Source: Schaalia turicensis ACS-279-V-Col4 (GTDB lineage: Bacteria; Actinomycetota; Actinomycetes; Actinomycetales; Actinomycetaceae). From it: a stretch of 64,000 nucleotides of DNA. The DNA lies in contig NZ_JH815210.1 of the NCBI RefSeq assembly GCF_000296505.1, positions 62,001 through 126,000 on the forward strand, read 5' to 3'. The position numbers and the translations under genes were made by a program. Of the stretch, positions 43,151 to 53,241 are shown in pieces. Numbering within the stretch: the stretch's first letter is position 1; every line of letters begins with the position of its first letter. The notes below the pieces were generated by a model. That model saw only the letters and a program-made list of their open reading frames with translations. It ran no database searches and was not told where the DNA came from.

Positions 43151-43665
43151 TTAGTAGGTTTCTTTCCATGGTTGGCAGTGGTGGAGGTCGGTCCAGTTGA
43201 TGGCTGTGCCCCAGCCTTGTAGTTGTTTTTGTTTTTGGGCGCGGTGTTGGGCGGTTGCGAATAGTTGGGTGATTTCTTGATCTGTGTGGGTGTTGGTGAG
43301 TATTTGTGCGGGGACGGCGGGGTTTTCGGTGTGTAGGTAGCACCACCACAGGACGGCTTTTACGCGGTGGTTTAGAGGCATTCCCCGGTGGGTGCGCAGT
43401 AGTGCTCTTAGTTGGGTGTTAATGGCGCCTTCAATGTGGTTGGTGGTGGCTGGGATGGGTTGTGTGGGGATGTGTAGGTGGGGGTCTAGGTAGGTAAATA
43501 GAGTGCCTTTGCGTACTAGGCTGTTAAGGGAGTTACGCGCTTCTATTAACCGCCGGTGGGTGGGAACTATGGCCCCGTTTTCGAGTCTTGTTTTTTGGGC
43601 CAGGAAGGCTTTGTAAGTAGTGTTCCAAGCAGCTAGGTCTACTCACCATTGGGTGGCTTGAGCTG
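43151..43665 (-). pseudogene. IS1249-type transposase, C-terminal part
   Basis: Read on the minus strand from the IS256 insertion point: SAQATQW, a TGA (codon at 43645-43643), then VDLAAWNTTYKAFLAQK, RLIEARNSLNSLVRKG, ATTNHIEGAINTQLRALL (with the family's conserved NxxEG), HRGMPLNHRVKAVLWW and a normal end. The in-frame TGA shows the gene was dead, or was inactivated independently of the insertion. Confidence 0.72.
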
Positions 43666-43673
43666 AGGTTTTT

Positions 43674-45113
43674 GAGGGTGTCGGAAGTTTTGTGTATGAG
43701 GTTTAATCCTCAATCACGAAGGAGAGTGCGCAACAATGACTGTTGTGTCCCCGAAGAAACATGGTGGCGCTGAGCGCGTCGCCGATATCAGCCGCCGGCT
43801 GATGGAGAACCCGGAAACTGCCAGGCTGATCCAGGAGCTGGGTGAATCAACCGTCGACGCCAACGAGCTGGTGCGTGGCTTGTTGCAGGCCACGATTAAC
43901 AGTGGGCTCAACGCGGAAATGGATGCACACCTGGGCTACGTCAATGGCGACCGGGCTGGTAAGGAAGCGGCCGGCCAAGCCAACAGCCGTAACGGCTCCT
44001 ATCCTAAAACCGTGGACTCGGCATACGGGCCAGTTGATATCAGTGTCCCTCGAGATCGAGCAGGCACTTATATGCCGCGCATGGTCCCCAAGGGTAGCCG
44101 CAGACTTACCGACCTCGATGACATGATCATTAGTTTGTATGCGGGCGGAATGACCGTGCGTGACATCGAACATCATCTGGCTACCACCATCGGCGTGAAC
44201 TTGTCGCCAGATACCATTAGCGCGGTCACCGATGCGGTCTTAGAGGAAGTCACCGCGTGGCAGACCAGGCAACTCGAGGCGTTCTATCCAGTTATCTTCC
44301 TTGATGCCCTACGTGTAAAAATCCGTGACAACGGACGCGTCGTCAACAAGGCGGTCTACATGGGTGTCGGAGTGGACATGGAGGGCATTAAGCACATCTT
44401 GGGCTTGTGGGTAGCTACCAATGAAGGTGCAGCATTCTGGTCGCAGGTGTGCGCAGAAATCGCCAACCGCGGTGTCAACGATGTCTTTATTGTCTGCTGT
44501 GACGGACTGAAAGGCTTTCCGGAAGCAATCCAGGCAACCTGGCCGGACTCCATGGTCCAAACCTGCGTGGTGCATCTGATTCGTGCCGCTAACAGGTGGG
44601 TAGCCTACGGCGACCGGAAAGAGGTCTCGAAGCATCTACGAGGCATCTATACCGCTGTCAACGAGGATGAAGCTCGAAGTGCACTCGATGAGTTTGAGGC
44701 CAGCGAGCTTGGCCAGAAGTATCCGCAATCAGTGAAAGTCTGGCGCGACGCGTGGGACAGGTTCATTCCGTTCCTGCAGTTCCCGCCAGCGGCAAGGAAG
44801 GTTATCTACACCACGAATTCCATCGAATCGATGAACAGTGAGCTGCGGAAAGCAACACGAAACCGCGTTCAGTTCCCGTCGGATTCAGCGGCAGTGAAGA
44901 CGCTGTGGCTGATGATCTGTAACATCGAGGACCGTCGTGCTGCCCGCCGCGCTAAAGAAGGTGCCAAGGCTTCTGCTTCAGCCAAGCGACTTATCGAAGG
45001 CAGCAAGACCAGCAACTGGAAACAGGCAATCAATCAGCTATCCGTGGCCTACCCCGACAGGTTCGCCGCATACTTGTAAATCAGTCCCCGTACACAAACG
45101 GACTGACACCCTC
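43674..45113 (+). mobile_element. complete IS256-family insertion sequence (1440 bp)
   Basis: Imperfect terminal repeats of about 28 bp begin GAGGGTGTC at both ends and share a TTTGTGTA block. A single intact transposase gene lies inside, and an 8-bp target duplication surrounds the element. It is inserted in an IS1249-type transposase gene. The intact ORF and exact duplication suggest it arrived recently. Confidence 0.9.
43736..45079 (+). CDS. IS256-family (mutator-type) transposase
   Basis: 447 residues, full length. The DDE acidic residues are in VIFLDALRVKIRD (first Asp), CCDGLKGFPEAI (second Asp) and TTNSIESMNSELRK (Glu). The C-H pair in QTCVVHLIR is also conserved. It cuts and re-inserts the element through the terminal repeats. 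GAAGGAG precedes the ATG by about 13 nt. No frameshift or stop is seen, so it is probably active. Confidence 0.92.
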   Translation: MTVVSPKKHGGAERVADISRRLMENPETARLIQELGESTVDANELVRGLLQATINSGLNAEMDAHLGYVNGDRAGKEAAGQANSRNGSYPKTVDSAYGPVDISVPRDRAGTYMPRMVPKGSRRLTDLDDMIISLYAGGMTVRDIEHHLATTIGVNLSPDTISAVTDAVLEEVTAWQTRQLEAFYPVIFLDALRVKIRDNGRVVNKAVYMGVGVDMEGIKHILGLWVATNEGAAFWSQVCAEIANRGVNDVFIVCCDGLKGFPEAIQATWPDSMVQTCVVHLIRAANRWVAYGDRKEVSKHLRGIYTAVNEDEARSALDEFEASELGQKYPQSVKVWRDAWDRFIPFLQFPPAARKVIYTTNSIESMNSELRKATRNRVQFPSDSAAVKTLWLMICNIEDRRAARRAKEGAKASASAKRLIEGSKTSNWKQAINQLSVAYPDRFAAYL

Positions 45114-45720
45114 AGGTTTTTATGTGTAGTAAACGCTTTGCTAGCCCGTAGAGTTCCACTCCGGCCTGGGTGCGAGGACGCGTGGTAGTTTTACGTTTCA
45201 CCGCGCTGAAAGCATGAAAAGTACACCTTTGCACCCTGGTGGTAGGCCACTGAGCTTGTAAGGCGCTAGCGATCCCGCTGCCCCCATCGCAGATCACGAC
45301 ATCTGGTGGGGCGATGCGATCAAACAAGGCTTGCCACGCTCCGGAATACTCGCCTTTGGCCACATACCAGCCCAACACGTGTTTTTTAGTGCAGGCAATC
45401 AAAACCACCACGTTACAGGCTAGATAAATCCCATCTACAAACACCACATGATGAACCTCATCCACCAGTGGGCTAGTAGGCCATAAATGCCAAAACCTTT
45501 CAAAATGGCGCCGAGCACTACGACCCCCACCAAGTAGATCCTGGTAGCGTAACCGGCCAGTGGCAAACTCTAAAAACGCGGCGAAATACCGCGCTTGAAT
45601 ATCATTACGACGCGACTGACTCGCTCCACACTTACTACACCTAAACCTGACTCGACCAGCAGCAGTCTTGCCCCACTTATGTGTTGATCCACCACAAACT
45701 AAACAACGAGGATTTCCCAT
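45114..45720 (-). pseudogene. IS1249-type transposase, N-terminal part
   Basis: From ATG 45720: a zinc-finger-like start (CLVCGG...CSKCG), then VVFVDGIYLACNVVVLIA (first Asp), DVVICDGGSGIASAL (second Asp) and QRCTFHAFSAVKR. It reads LLHIKT into the IS256 end and stops there. Joining it to the C-terminal piece through one AGGTTTTT copy restores the original frame. Confidence 0.78.
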
Positions 45721-45792
45721 CCTCGAATTCAACCGACTTCAAACCCGACTTTCCCCTACCAACACAACGAAAAGTCCACGAAAAACCAACAC

Positions 45793-45828
45793 GAAATGAC
45801 CTATAAGCCCGAAATGACCTATAAGCCC
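45793..45828. repeat. 18-bp tandem duplication at the IS1249 right end
   Basis: GAAATGACCTATAAGCCC occurs twice in succession (45793-45810, 45811-45828), copying the outer part of the inverted repeat. Confidence 0.9.
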
Positions 45829-45874
45829 AAAATAGAACTTCCTGCAGATAGCTATTAGAAGCACGAAAAACAAA

Positions 45875-45905
45875 AGGGCTGACCACCGTTCAGGTAGTCA
45901 GCCCT
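45875..45905. terminator. bidirectional hairpin before tRNA-Ala
   Basis: AGGGCTGAC pairs with GTCAGCCCT, extended by a further partial stem. AAAA/TTTT flanks occur on both sides, with the longer T-run on the minus strand. It ends the tRNA/housekeeping transcript and insulates it from the IS. Confidence 0.7.
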
Positions 45906-46019
45906 AGTTTTATGCCTGTGAGCAGGAGCTTTAGATTTTTCGCGCGTTTTCACATTTTGCGCGCACCTTTGCGCAAAACTCTAGTTCTGCGAAATTGTAT
46001 CAACTCAGCGTGCTCGTAG

Positions 46020-46092
46020 TGGAGCTAAGGGGATTCGAACCCCTGACCTCTTCCATGCCATGGAAGCGCGCTACCAACTGCGCCATAGCCCC
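46020..46092 (-). tRNA. tRNA-Ala (GGC anticodon)
   Basis: 73 nt on the minus strand. The acceptor GGGGCTA pairs with TAGCTCC (one G-T), discriminator A. D-arm GCGC-AGTTGGTA-GCGC. Anticodon stem CTTCC/GGAAG with loop ATGGCAT (anticodon GGC, alanine). T-arm AGGGG-TTCGAAT-CCCCT. CCA is not encoded. Confidence 0.95.
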
Positions 46093-46224
46093 GTATTCAG
46101 TTCATCGCACTTGCGACCCGTTAAGCATAACGGAACGCCAGCCGGTTCGTAAAATCGAAACCCCGTGCAGGCCATCACACCAGCCGCGATCACAGGATCC
46201 ACGCGACAAGCAGATGCGCGATGC

Positions 46225-47028
46225 TTACGCGCCCAACACATCCTCGCGGTATCCAATATTGTGCGCAGCCAAACGGAAAGACGGAGCACCCGACGCACCG
46301 GAACCTCCCCCACCCACGCGAACAAGCTCTGACCAGTGACAATTATCCAAGCCACGCATCGCATCAAATTCAAGCGGGTTCAAGCCCATGCAGGTAATCA
46401 GACCGCGCAAAATTGCTGCACCGTGAGCAACCACAATGACAGTCGCATCCGAAGGAGCCTGGCGAGCCGCCTCAAAAGTAGCATCCCGCACGCGCGCCCC
46501 CACAACATCCGATGGCTCAATTGACGCCTCGCCACTCTCGCCCGTCTGACGCCACGCATCCACCAAATCCGGATACTTTTCGCGAGCCTCCGGCAGGGTT
46601 AGTCCCTCAAACAGGCCGTAGTTGCGCTCAATCAGGCGCTCATCCACGATCGGCCCTTCAACATCGCCGCCCTGGGCACGAAACACTCCAGCCATCAGCT
46701 CAGCAGTTTCCGAGGCCCGCGACAGAGGCGAACAAACAATCACAACCTTATTCGAGGTCTGGGAAGCAACACTCACACCAACCTGAGCACTCCGTGACAG
46801 GACACGCTTCGCTAGAACCTCGCCAGCGCGCTCAGCCTGCTTACGACCACAAGTATTCAACGGACGATCAATCACACCCTGGAAACGCCGCTCAACGTTA
46901 TAGTCCGTCTGTCCGTGACGCACGAACACAATACGGTTCGCGCCGTCATCGTGTGTCTCAACAGCAAAGTTAGTGTCGCTGGCAGGTGCGGTGACAGTAG
47001 CGGGTGAAGAAGTAGCAGGCTCGGTCAT
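46225..47028 (-). CDS. histidine phosphatase (phosphoglycerate mutase-like)
   Basis: 267 residues. The catalytic motif FVRHGQTDYN begins at about residue 36, the second-shell RERNYGLFEG has the Glu, and VVAHGAAILRG holds the second catalytic His. The ~30-residue N-terminus (Ala/Thr/Ser-rich) is not part of the domain. Family members hydrolyse phosphomonoesters; those next to rsfS in actinobacteria are thought to be phosphatases of glucosyl-3-phosphoglycerate type. That assignment is a context-based inference. It starts 2 bp after the rsfS stop. Confidence 0.82.
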   Translation of the reverse strand: MTEPATSSPATVTAPASDTNFAVETHDDGANRIVFVRHGQTDYNVERRFQGVIDRPLNTCGRKQAERAGEVLAKRVLSRSAQVGVSVASQTSNKVVIVCSPLSRASETAELMAGVFRAQGGDVEGPIVDERLIERNYGLFEGLTLPEAREKYPDLVDAWRQTGESGEASIEPSDVVGARVRDATFEAARQAPSDATVIVVAHGAAILRGLITCMGLNPLEFDAMRGLDNCHWSELVRVGGGGSGASGAPSFRLAAHNIGYREDVLGA

Positions 47029-47030
47029 GA

Positions 47031-47570
47031 TCAGTCTTCCTCAGCGTCAGAATCGGCGGCTAAATCCATCGCGCCTGATGCAATCGCTGACGCCAAGTCC
47101 ATGCCTCGCGTATCACCCATCGACGCAACAACCTCAGCCGCCGACATCGGAGTACCGACCCCAGCACCCACCGTGCCCGGCGCCACAACAAAACCGGCAA
47201 CGCGTGCGGCCTCTCCCTCGGGAGCAAGGTGCGTCACCTTACCGTCTGCCCAGAGCTTTTCCAGAGCGTAGAACTCGCGCTGTTCATCGGTCAGAACGTG
47301 GCAGATCAGCTCACCGTAGTCGATCAGTACCCACGTGCCACCTGTACGCCCCTCGATGCGATCGGGCTTCACACCCAGCTGCTTCGCCGTCTGATCCATG
47401 ATTTCTTCAGCGATCGCGCGCACCTGACGATCCGTAGGAGCAGAAAAAATCAGAAATGACTCAGCCAACGCCAGACGATTCCCCACGTCCACCGCCACCG
47501 GATCCGTCGCCAACTTGTCGATCGCTGCCTCTACGATGACGTCCCGCAGATCCTTTTGCGCTTCACTCAC
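47031..47570 (-). CDS. rsfS: ribosome silencing factor
   Basis: 179 residues from GTG 47570 (GAGAGGA upstream). The RsfS core runs from about residue 5 to 120: LRDVIVEAAIDKLATDPVAVDVG, SFLIFSAPTDRQVRAIAEEI, IEGRTGGTWVLIDYGELICHVL. The glycine/alanine-rich C-terminal extension is species specific. RsfS binds ribosomal protein uL14 and blocks subunit joining in starvation. The upstream frame to 47645 consists of a 24-bp-period palindromic repeat and is not included. Order nadD-rsfS-phosphatase is the common actinobacterial one. Confidence 0.88.
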   Translation of the reverse strand: MSEAQKDLRDVIVEAAIDKLATDPVAVDVGNRLALAESFLIFSAPTDRQVRAIAEEIMDQTAKQLGVKPDRIEGRTGGTWVLIDYGELICHVLTDEQREFYALEKLWADGKVTHLAPEGEAARVAGFVVAPGTVGAGVGTPMSAAEVVASMGDTRGMDLASAIASGAMDLAADSDAEED

Positions 47571-47582
47571 GTGGTTTTTCCT

Positions 47583-47626
47583 CTCTTCACGCCGACAATC
47601 GGCGGATGCTTCACGCCGACAATCGG
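47583..47626. repeat. duplicated palindrome between nadD and rsfS
   Basis: CTTCACGCCGACAATCGGCG occurs at 47583-47602 and 47607-47626 (period 24). Each contains the palindrome CGCCGA-CAA-TCGGCG, so two hairpins could form ahead of the rsfS ribosome-binding site. Confidence 0.8.
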
Positions 47627-47641
47627 CGAGTTCTATGCCCG

Positions 47642-48334
47642 TCACTGATCCGTGTACAGGTCGTATTTCTTGATGTACTGGACAACACCGTCGGGCACTA
47701 AATACCAGACCGGATGCCCACCTTCAACGCGCTTACGGCAGTCCGTTGACGAGATCGCCATTGCTGGGACCTCCACCAACGACACCGAATTACTAGGCAA
47801 ACCCGACGCATCCAATTGATGTCCTGGACGAGTAACGCCGACGAAATGCGCCATTTCGAACAGTTTATCCGCGTCCTTCCACTGGGCGATCTGTGCCAGA
47901 GCATCTGCGCCCGTAATGAAGTAGAAGTCCGTATCCTCCGGGTATTGCGCCGCAAGATCGGTCAGTGTATCGATCGTGTACGTTGTCCCACCACGGTCAA
48001 TATCGACACGAGACACGGTAAAACGCGGGTTCGATGCCGTGGCAACAACCGTCATCAGATAGCGGTGTTCGGCGCTGGTCACCTTGCGCCCGGCCTTGAA
48101 CGGTTGCATCGCCGCGGGGACGAACACAACCTGGTCAAGTTGGAAGACTTCCATCACTTCCGACGCCGCGACAAGGTGGCCGTGGTGAATGGGGTCGAAA
48201 GTTCCACCCATGATCCCGATGGATCGACGAGGGCGACCGGCTGAAAACTCTTTAGCTGCACTGGTGGTCAGAGCATCATCGGGCGCCTCGACACCATCGA
48301 CGCTACTGGCCTGGATGCAAGTCTGGTCACTCAT
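47642..48334 (-). CDS. nadD: nicotinate-mononucleotide adenylyltransferase
   Basis: 230 residues. [15 protein letters not shown] (ATP site, HxGH) is at residue 38-53, [13 protein letters not shown] (ISSTxxR) near 190 and [13 protein letters not shown], typical NadD. A 35-residue N-terminal extension precedes the core, so the start might lie later, but 48334 overlaps the proA stop by 4 bp and fits the operon. It makes nicotinate adenine dinucleotide in NAD synthesis. Confidence 0.9.
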   Translation of the reverse strand: MSDQTCIQASSVDGVEAPDDALTTSAAKEFSAGRPRRSIGIMGGTFDPIHHGHLVAASEVMEVFQLDQVVFVPAAMQPFKAGRKVTSAEHRYLMTVVATASNPRFTVSRVDIDRGGTTYTIDTLTDLAAQYPEDTDFYFITGADALAQIAQWKDADKLFEMAHFVGVTRPGHQLDASGLPSNSVSLVEVPAMAISSTDCRKRVEGGHPVWYLVPDGVVQYIKKYDLYTDQ

Positions 48335-49614
48335 GGACGAACCGTCCCATCGCCTTCAATAATCCACCGCGTTGTCGTCAGTTCAGCCAAGCCCATCGGA
48401 CCCCGAGCATGAAGCTTCTGAGTCGAGATACCGATCTCTGCGCCCAATCCAACCTGGCCACCGTCGGTGAAACGGGTCGACGCGTTAACCGCAATGGCAG
48501 CCGAATCAATCTCAGTCTGAAAACGGTTCGCGGATTGAAGGGAACGGGTGCAGATCGCTTCAGTGTGACCGGTCGAGTAGCGACGAATATGGGCGATGGC
48601 CTCATCAATCGAGGGGACAACCCGCACAGCCAAATCCATCGACAGGTATTCGGTTGCCCAGTCTTCTTCGGTTGCCTCAACCCACATATCGGAGTCAATC
48701 GACGGGGTCTGACGAGCAATCTGGGCAGAAGCAGGATCCAAGTGCAGAGTAACGCCAGCTGTTGCCAAACGAGTCAGCGCTGACAGCAGGAAACGCTCGG
48801 CTTCGGCTTCGTGCACAAGGAGAGTCTCAGCTGCATTGCAGACACCCACACGCTGAGTCTTCGCATTCATAATGATGCGTTCAGCAGCTTCCAGGTCTGC
48901 GCCCTCATCAACGTAAACGTGACAGTTACCCGTGCCTGTTTCGATAACAGGGACAATCGAGTTTTCGACGACAGCTTGGATCAAGCCCGCACCACCGCGA
49001 GGAATCAGCACATCGATGCCACCACGAGCACGCATCAAAGCCGTCACACCGGGACGTCCCAGATGGTCAACCGTCTGAACTAAATCAGCGGGCAGATCAA
49101 CGCTTTCAAGAGCATCACGCATCACGGTGATGATCGCCTGATTCGAGTTAAACGCCGCGCTACCACCGCGCAGAATAACCGCGTTACCGGACTTCAGGCC
49201 AAGCACTGTCGCATCAATCGTCACATTCGGACGAGCTTCGTAAATCACTGCGACAACGCCCATAGGCACGCGCACCTGACGGATACGAAGACCCAGCTCA
49301 TTCACGGTTCCACGGAGGATCTGGCCGACCGGATCCGGCAAGCTGGCGACCTCGCGAACAGAATCAGCAATTGACGCGATACGCGACTGGTCCAACGCCA
49401 AACGATCCAAGAGCCCAGCGGACATGTCGTTTTCGCGACCTCGCAGTAAATCCAGCTGGTTCGCAGACAAGATTTCGCGGGACCGTTCTTCAAGGGCAAT
49501 CGCAATTGCTTCCAGCGCGCGATTCTTCACACCAGCTGTCGCCACGGCGAGCGACAAGGAGGCCGTGCGCGCAACCGTAGTCAGATCTGAAATATCAGGA
49601 ATCTGGTCAGTCAT
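48331..49614 (-). CDS. proA: glutamate-5-semialdehyde dehydrogenase
   Basis: 427 residues from ATG 49614; the upstream open frame overlaps proB and lacks homology. [28 protein letters not shown] near 120-147 and [14 protein letters not shown] (catalytic Cys) are present. ProA reduces gamma-glutamyl phosphate in proline synthesis. It lies directly downstream of proB, with nadD overlapping its stop. No strong Shine-Dalgarno is seen before the ATG. Confidence 0.92.
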   Translation of the reverse strand: MTDQIPDISDLTTVARTASLSLAVATAGVKNRALEAIAIALEERSREILSANQLDLLRGRENDMSAGLLDRLALDQSRIASIADSVREVASLPDPVGQILRGTVNELGLRIRQVRVPMGVVAVIYEARPNVTIDATVLGLKSGNAVILRGGSAAFNSNQAIITVMRDALESVDLPADLVQTVDHLGRPGVTALMRARGGIDVLIPRGGAGLIQAVVENSIVPVIETGTGNCHVYVDEGADLEAAERIIMNAKTQRVGVCNAAETLLVHEAEAERFLLSALTRLATAGVTLHLDPASAQIARQTPSIDSDMWVEATEEDWATEYLSMDLAVRVVPSIDEAIAHIRRYSTGHTEAICTRSLQSANRFQTEIDSAAIAVNASTRFTDGGQVGLGAEIGISTQKLHARGPMGLAELTTTRWIIEGDGTVRP

Positions 49615-49651
49615 GTCCCCATTTTCCCACAGGTTGGAGCGCTGAGCAGTA

Positions 49652-50767
49652 CTAGACCAGCGGTGCCAAGTCGTCGCGATGCACGATCGGGCGCGGATGC
49701 TCCCAACCCGAAAGACGCAGATCTTCAGCAGACAAGCCCGCCATGTGTGCGACCTCATCGGAGTCGTAGGAGACGATGCCTCGCGCCAACAGGCCAGCTG
49801 GGCCAGCAATATCTACAACATCGCCTAAATCAAAGTGTCCGATGATGCGAACAACGCCGGCAGCCAGCAAAGACTTCTTGCCTGCGGTGATTGCACGACC
49901 CGCCCCCTCGTCGACGATGATTTCGCCACGAGAATGAGCAACATGAGCAATCCAGAGGCGACGTGATGCCGGACGAACCGATGAAGGAGCGAACCATGTA
50001 CCCGTCGCGCTCCCCGACAGTGCAGTCCCCAGTTCATCCGCGCTAGTCAAGACCACCCCAATGCCGGAGGTCGCAGCCATCGTCGCAGCCTGAACCTTCG
50101 TCACCATGCCTCCGGTGCCCACCTTTGATCCCGAGCCCGTCACCAAGACAGCATGTAGGTCGTCGGTCGAATGAACCTCGCGAATGAGCTGCGAACCCGG
50201 ATGGCTGGGAGGCGCGGTATACAGCCCATCAACATCGGTCAGCAGGATCAGCGCGTCGGCTGCAACCATCTGCGCCACATACGAGGCCAGACGGTCATTG
50301 TCGCCAAAGCGAAGCTCGCGAGTAGTGACCGCATCATTCTCGTTAATAATCGGAACAACTCCACAGCTGAGCAGGCGATCAAGCGCAGAACGCACGTTCG
50401 TGTAGTGTTCGCGACGCATGACGTCTTCAGTGGTGAGCAGCAACTGAGCGACATCAAGGTGGTGCGCCTGAAATGCTGCCGTCCAGCGAGCAACCAGGAG
50501 CCCCTGCCCCATCGCGGCAGCAGCCTGAACGCTTGCCAGATCGCGCGGACGCGAATTGAAGCCCAGCGGATCCAGACCCGCTGCAACCGCACCGGAAGAG
50601 ACAATGATGATCTCTTTACCCGGCGTCTTCCACTTCGCGACCAAGCGCGCTACGGAATCAATACGGTTCAGATCCAGGCCACCATCATCGCGGCTCAGCG
50701 ACGAGGATCCAATTTTGACGACAATACGGTTCGCATCGTTGATACGGCCGTCACACGAAGGAGTCAC
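49652..50767 (-). CDS. proB: glutamate 5-kinase
   Basis: 371 residues from GTG 50767 (AAGGACTCGAA upstream). An amino-acid-kinase fold: VVKIGSSSLS, IIVSSGAVAAGLDPLGF, NENDAVTTRELRFGDNDRLASYVA, LLTDVDGLYTAPP. Residues from about 280 form the C-terminal PUA domain. It makes gamma-glutamyl phosphate for ProA. The gene follows obgE by 29 bp. Confidence 0.92.
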   Translation of the reverse strand: MTPSCDGRINDANRIVVKIGSSSLSRDDGGLDLNRIDSVARLVAKWKTPGKEIIIVSSGAVAAGLDPLGFNSRPRDLASVQAAAAMGQGLLVARWTAAFQAHHLDVAQLLLTTEDVMRREHYTNVRSALDRLLSCGVVPIINENDAVTTRELRFGDNDRLASYVAQMVAADALILLTDVDGLYTAPPSHPGSQLIREVHSTDDLHAVLVTGSGSKVGTGGMVTKVQAATMAATSGIGVVLTSADELGTALSGSATGTWFAPSSVRPASRRLWIAHVAHSRGEIIVDEGAGRAITAGKKSLLAAGVVRIIGHFDLGDVVDIAGPAGLLARGIVSYDSDEVAHMAGLSAEDLRLSGWEHPRPIVHRDDLAPLV

Positions 50768-50796
50768 TTCGAGTCCTTGCCTTAGGGATAAGTGGT

Positions 50797-52317
50797 TCAG
50801 TTTTCGCTATGTGGGTCGGTCCACACGCCCTTCTGGCGTTCGGTCCATAGTTCTTCACGCGCCGCAGTCTTCGCGTCCATCACCTGATGGTGGATCTCGC
50901 GCTTCTGCTTACGCGTCGGGCGAGCCGACTGGTTAATACGCACGTCAGTGCCACGCTGTCCCAGCAGTTCCGGACCGGTGGTAAGCGTCGGTTCCCAATC
51001 GAAGACAATGCCGGTATCCAGCGGACCAATGACGACGGTATCTCCGGCGAAGGCACCGGCCTTCATCAACTGGTCTTCAACGCCTGCGGCAGCAAGACGG
51101 TCAGCCAAGTAGCCGATCGCCTCGTCATTCGCAAAGTCAGTCTGGCGAACCCAGCGTTCAGGCTTATCACCACGAACTTGGAAGACCTCTTCACCATCCA
51201 TCTGGACGCGTCCAACAGTGACGGTGTCACGCGACCCGACAGCCTTCGGACGAATAACCGGCCGCGCTTCGCGTTCAGGCAGGGATTCGCGGTGCTTCTT
51301 CACCAGGGCGGCCAGCGTGAAGGACAGTTCCTTCAAGCCCTCGTGCGTGACGGCAGAAACCTCGTGGATCGGCCAGCCGAACTGCTCGAGTTCGGGGCGC
51401 GTAATCTCTGCCAAGTCGCGACCGTCCGGCACATCGACCTTATTGAGGACGATGACACGCGGGCGTTCCATCAGTGGAACGTAGCCTTCAATCTGGCCAA
51501 GATCGCCCTGATAGGCGGCCAGTTCAGCTTCAATTGTCTTCAGGTCAGACAGGGGTTCACGCTCGGATTCGTAGGCGGCGGTGTCCAGCACGTGCACAAT
51601 CACACCACAGCGTTCAATGTGACGCAGGAAGTCAAGGCCGAGGCCCTTACCGGAAGAAGCGCCAGGAATCAGACCGGGAACGTCAGCAATCGTGTAGCGT
51701 TCATCGCCAGCCTGCACAACACCAAGGTTCGGGATCAGCGTAGTGAACGGGTAGTCCGCAATCTTCGGGCGGGCAGACGACATCGCAGCGATAATCGACG
51801 ACTTACCAGCCGACGGGAAACCGACCAAAGCAACGTCTGCGACCGACTTCAGTTCAAGCACAACATCGCGTTCTTCGCCGGGCTCCCCCAGCAGAGCGAA
51901 GCCAGGAGCCTTACGTGCCTTCGAAGCAAGCGCAGCATTACCTAGGCCACCTCGGCCACCTTCAGCAACAATGAAACGCTCGCCTGCACCAGTGAGGTCA
52001 GCAAGCAACTCACCGGACGGGGACTTCACAACCGTGCCGTCGGGAACGGGAAGAATAATGTCTTCGCCGTTCTTACCCTGACGGAAGTCACCCATGCCGG
52101 GCGTACCGTTACTCGCCTTCTGGTGTGGACCACGGTGATACGTCAGGAGCGTCGTCACCTGCGGATCAACTTCGAGGATGACGGAACCGCCATTGCCGCC
52201 GTCGCCGCCATCTGGGCCAGCGAGAGGCTTGAACTTCTCACGCTTAATCGAGGCAACACCGTTACCGCCATTGCCACCAGCAGCATGGATTGTCACGCGA
52301 TCAATGAAGTCTGCCAT
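50797..52317 (-). CDS. obgE: Obg-family GTPase
   Basis: 506 residues in three domains: the glycine-rich Obg fold ([32 protein letters not shown]) to about 160; the G domain with G1 [10 protein letters not shown]3 DVPGL, G4 NKVD and G5 around SAV; and the C-terminal OCT domain (about 345-425, VFDWEP). A charged tail is extra. It binds the large ribosomal subunit and links growth to GTP level. It follows rpmA, the usual order. Confidence 0.94.
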   Translation of the reverse strand: MADFIDRVTIHAAGGNGGNGVASIKREKFKPLAGPDGGDGGNGGSVILEVDPQVTTLLTYHRGPHQKASNGTPGMGDFRQGKNGEDIILPVPDGTVVKSPSGELLADLTGAGERFIVAEGGRGGLGNAALASKARKAPGFALLGEPGEERDVVLELKSVADVALVGFPSAGKSSIIAAMSSARPKIADYPFTTLIPNLGVVQAGDERYTIADVPGLIPGASSGKGLGLDFLRHIERCGVIVHVLDTAAYESEREPLSDLKTIEAELAAYQGDLGQIEGYVPLMERPRVIVLNKVDVPDGRDLAEITRPELEQFGWPIHEVSAVTHEGLKELSFTLAALVKKHRESLPEREARPVIRPKAVGSRDTVTVGRVQMDGEEVFQVRGDKPERWVRQTDFANDEAIGYLADRLAAAGVEDQLMKAGAFAGDTVVIGPLDTGIVFDWEPTLTTGPELLGQRGTDVRINQSARPTRKQKREIHHQVMDAKTAAREELWTERQKGVWTDPHSEN

Positions 52318-52425
52318 TTCGTCTCCTTAAAGCGATCCGAGGATCTGTGCACAAACCTCTGCACATCAAAGCTATGTGAAAAGGGCGCCCGGCATGTGCC
52401 GGACGCCCCCTTCAAGCGATCGGTC

Positions 52426-52686
52426 TCAGGCAGAGACCGGCTCAACGACGTTGACAACCTTACGGTCGCGCTTCACACCGAATTCAACGGCGCCTGCACG
52501 CAGGGCGAAGAGGGTGTCATCCTTGCCACGACCAACGCCGTCGCCCGGATGGAAGTGAGTGCCACGCTGGCGAACGATAATCTCGCCTGCGTTCACAAGC
52601 TGACCGCCGTAGCGCTTAACGCCCAGTCGCTGAGCGTTCGAGTCGCGGCCGTTACGGGAGGAACCAAGGCCCTTCTTATGTGCCAT
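52426..52686 (-). CDS. rpmA: 50S ribosomal protein L27 (bL27)
   Basis: 86 residues starting [21 protein letters not shown], the standard L27 N-terminus, with [23 protein letters not shown]. Its N-terminal tail reaches the peptidyl-transferase centre. It lies between rplU and obgE on the same strand. Confidence 0.96.
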   Translation of the reverse strand: MAHKKGLGSSRNGRDSNAQRLGVKRYGGQLVNAGEIIVRQRGTHFHPGDGVGRGKDDTLFALRAGAVEFGVKRDRKVVNVVEPVSA

Positions 52687-52719
52687 CAGAAACTACTTTC
52701 TGCTCGAATCGGTCTCAGG

Positions 52720-53028
52720 TCAGGCGATCTCAGTGATCTTGACAACCGACAGCTTCTGACGGTGTCCCTGGCGCTTACGGTAGCCCGACTTATTCTTGTA
52801 CTTGATGATGGAAATCTTCGGACCCTTAGTTGCGTCCACAATTTCTGCTTTGACGGTGACCTTGCCAAGCTTGGCAGCATCGACGGTGATGGCATCGCCA
52901 TCAACCAGCATCAGCGGCTGAAGCTCGATGCTGGAACCGATTTCTTCGGAAACCTTGTCGACGACGACGACGTCACCGACGGAGACCTTCTCCTGACGGC
53001 CGCCGGCCTTGACGATCGCGTAGACCAC
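52720..53028 (-). CDS. rplU: 50S ribosomal protein L21 (bL21)
   Basis: 102 residues from GTG 53028 (VVYAIVKAGGRQEKVSVGD), the normal length. An upstream frame to 53121 adds a non-homologous stretch. KYKNKSGYRKRQGHRQ is the conserved rRNA-binding part. rpmA follows after 33 bp. Confidence 0.95.
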   Translation of the reverse strand: MVYAIVKAGGRQEKVSVGDVVVVDKVSEEIGSSIELQPLMLVDGDAITVDAAKLGKVTVKAEIVDATKGPKISIIKYKNKSGYRKRQGHRQKLSVVKITEIA

Positions 53029-53241
53029 GTGTAGCTCATCTCTTCTAGATATACGGAACGGGATTCGCTTGAACAGCGTTTCAATATTTATCCCGCTGGC
53101 GCTGGTCGCGCCGACGATCAAATTTAGCTGATTTGCCTATCTGAGGGCAACTTGGATGAGCCAAAAACAGGGGTTTTACGCTGTGCGATTCCACACCCTG
53201 CAGCTTTTGGCGACACGCCGAGTCACCCTAGTTTAGATAAA

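Larger units (their letters stand above)
43666..45121. repeat. 8-bp target-site duplication of the IS256-type element
   Basis: AGGTTTTT occurs at 43666-43673 and 45114-45121, directly outside the inverted repeats. Confidence 0.85.
43120..45809 (-). mobile_element. IS1249-type element, interrupted and inactive
   Basis: Terminal inverted repeats: GGCTTATAGGACAAAACGTG (left, from 43120) is matched by GGCTTATAGGTCATTTCGTG on the minus strand of the right end (to 45809), and both are followed by TTGGTTTTT. The right end carries an extra 18-bp tandem copy (to 45828). The transposase gene is split by an IS256-type element and holds a stop codon. No flanking target duplication was recognised. Confidence 0.7.

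Noticed and set aside
47571..47645. Upstream extension of rsfS
   Set aside because: Translation of the 24-bp palindromic repeat (DCRRE twice) with no homology; GTG 47570 has the ribosome binding site.
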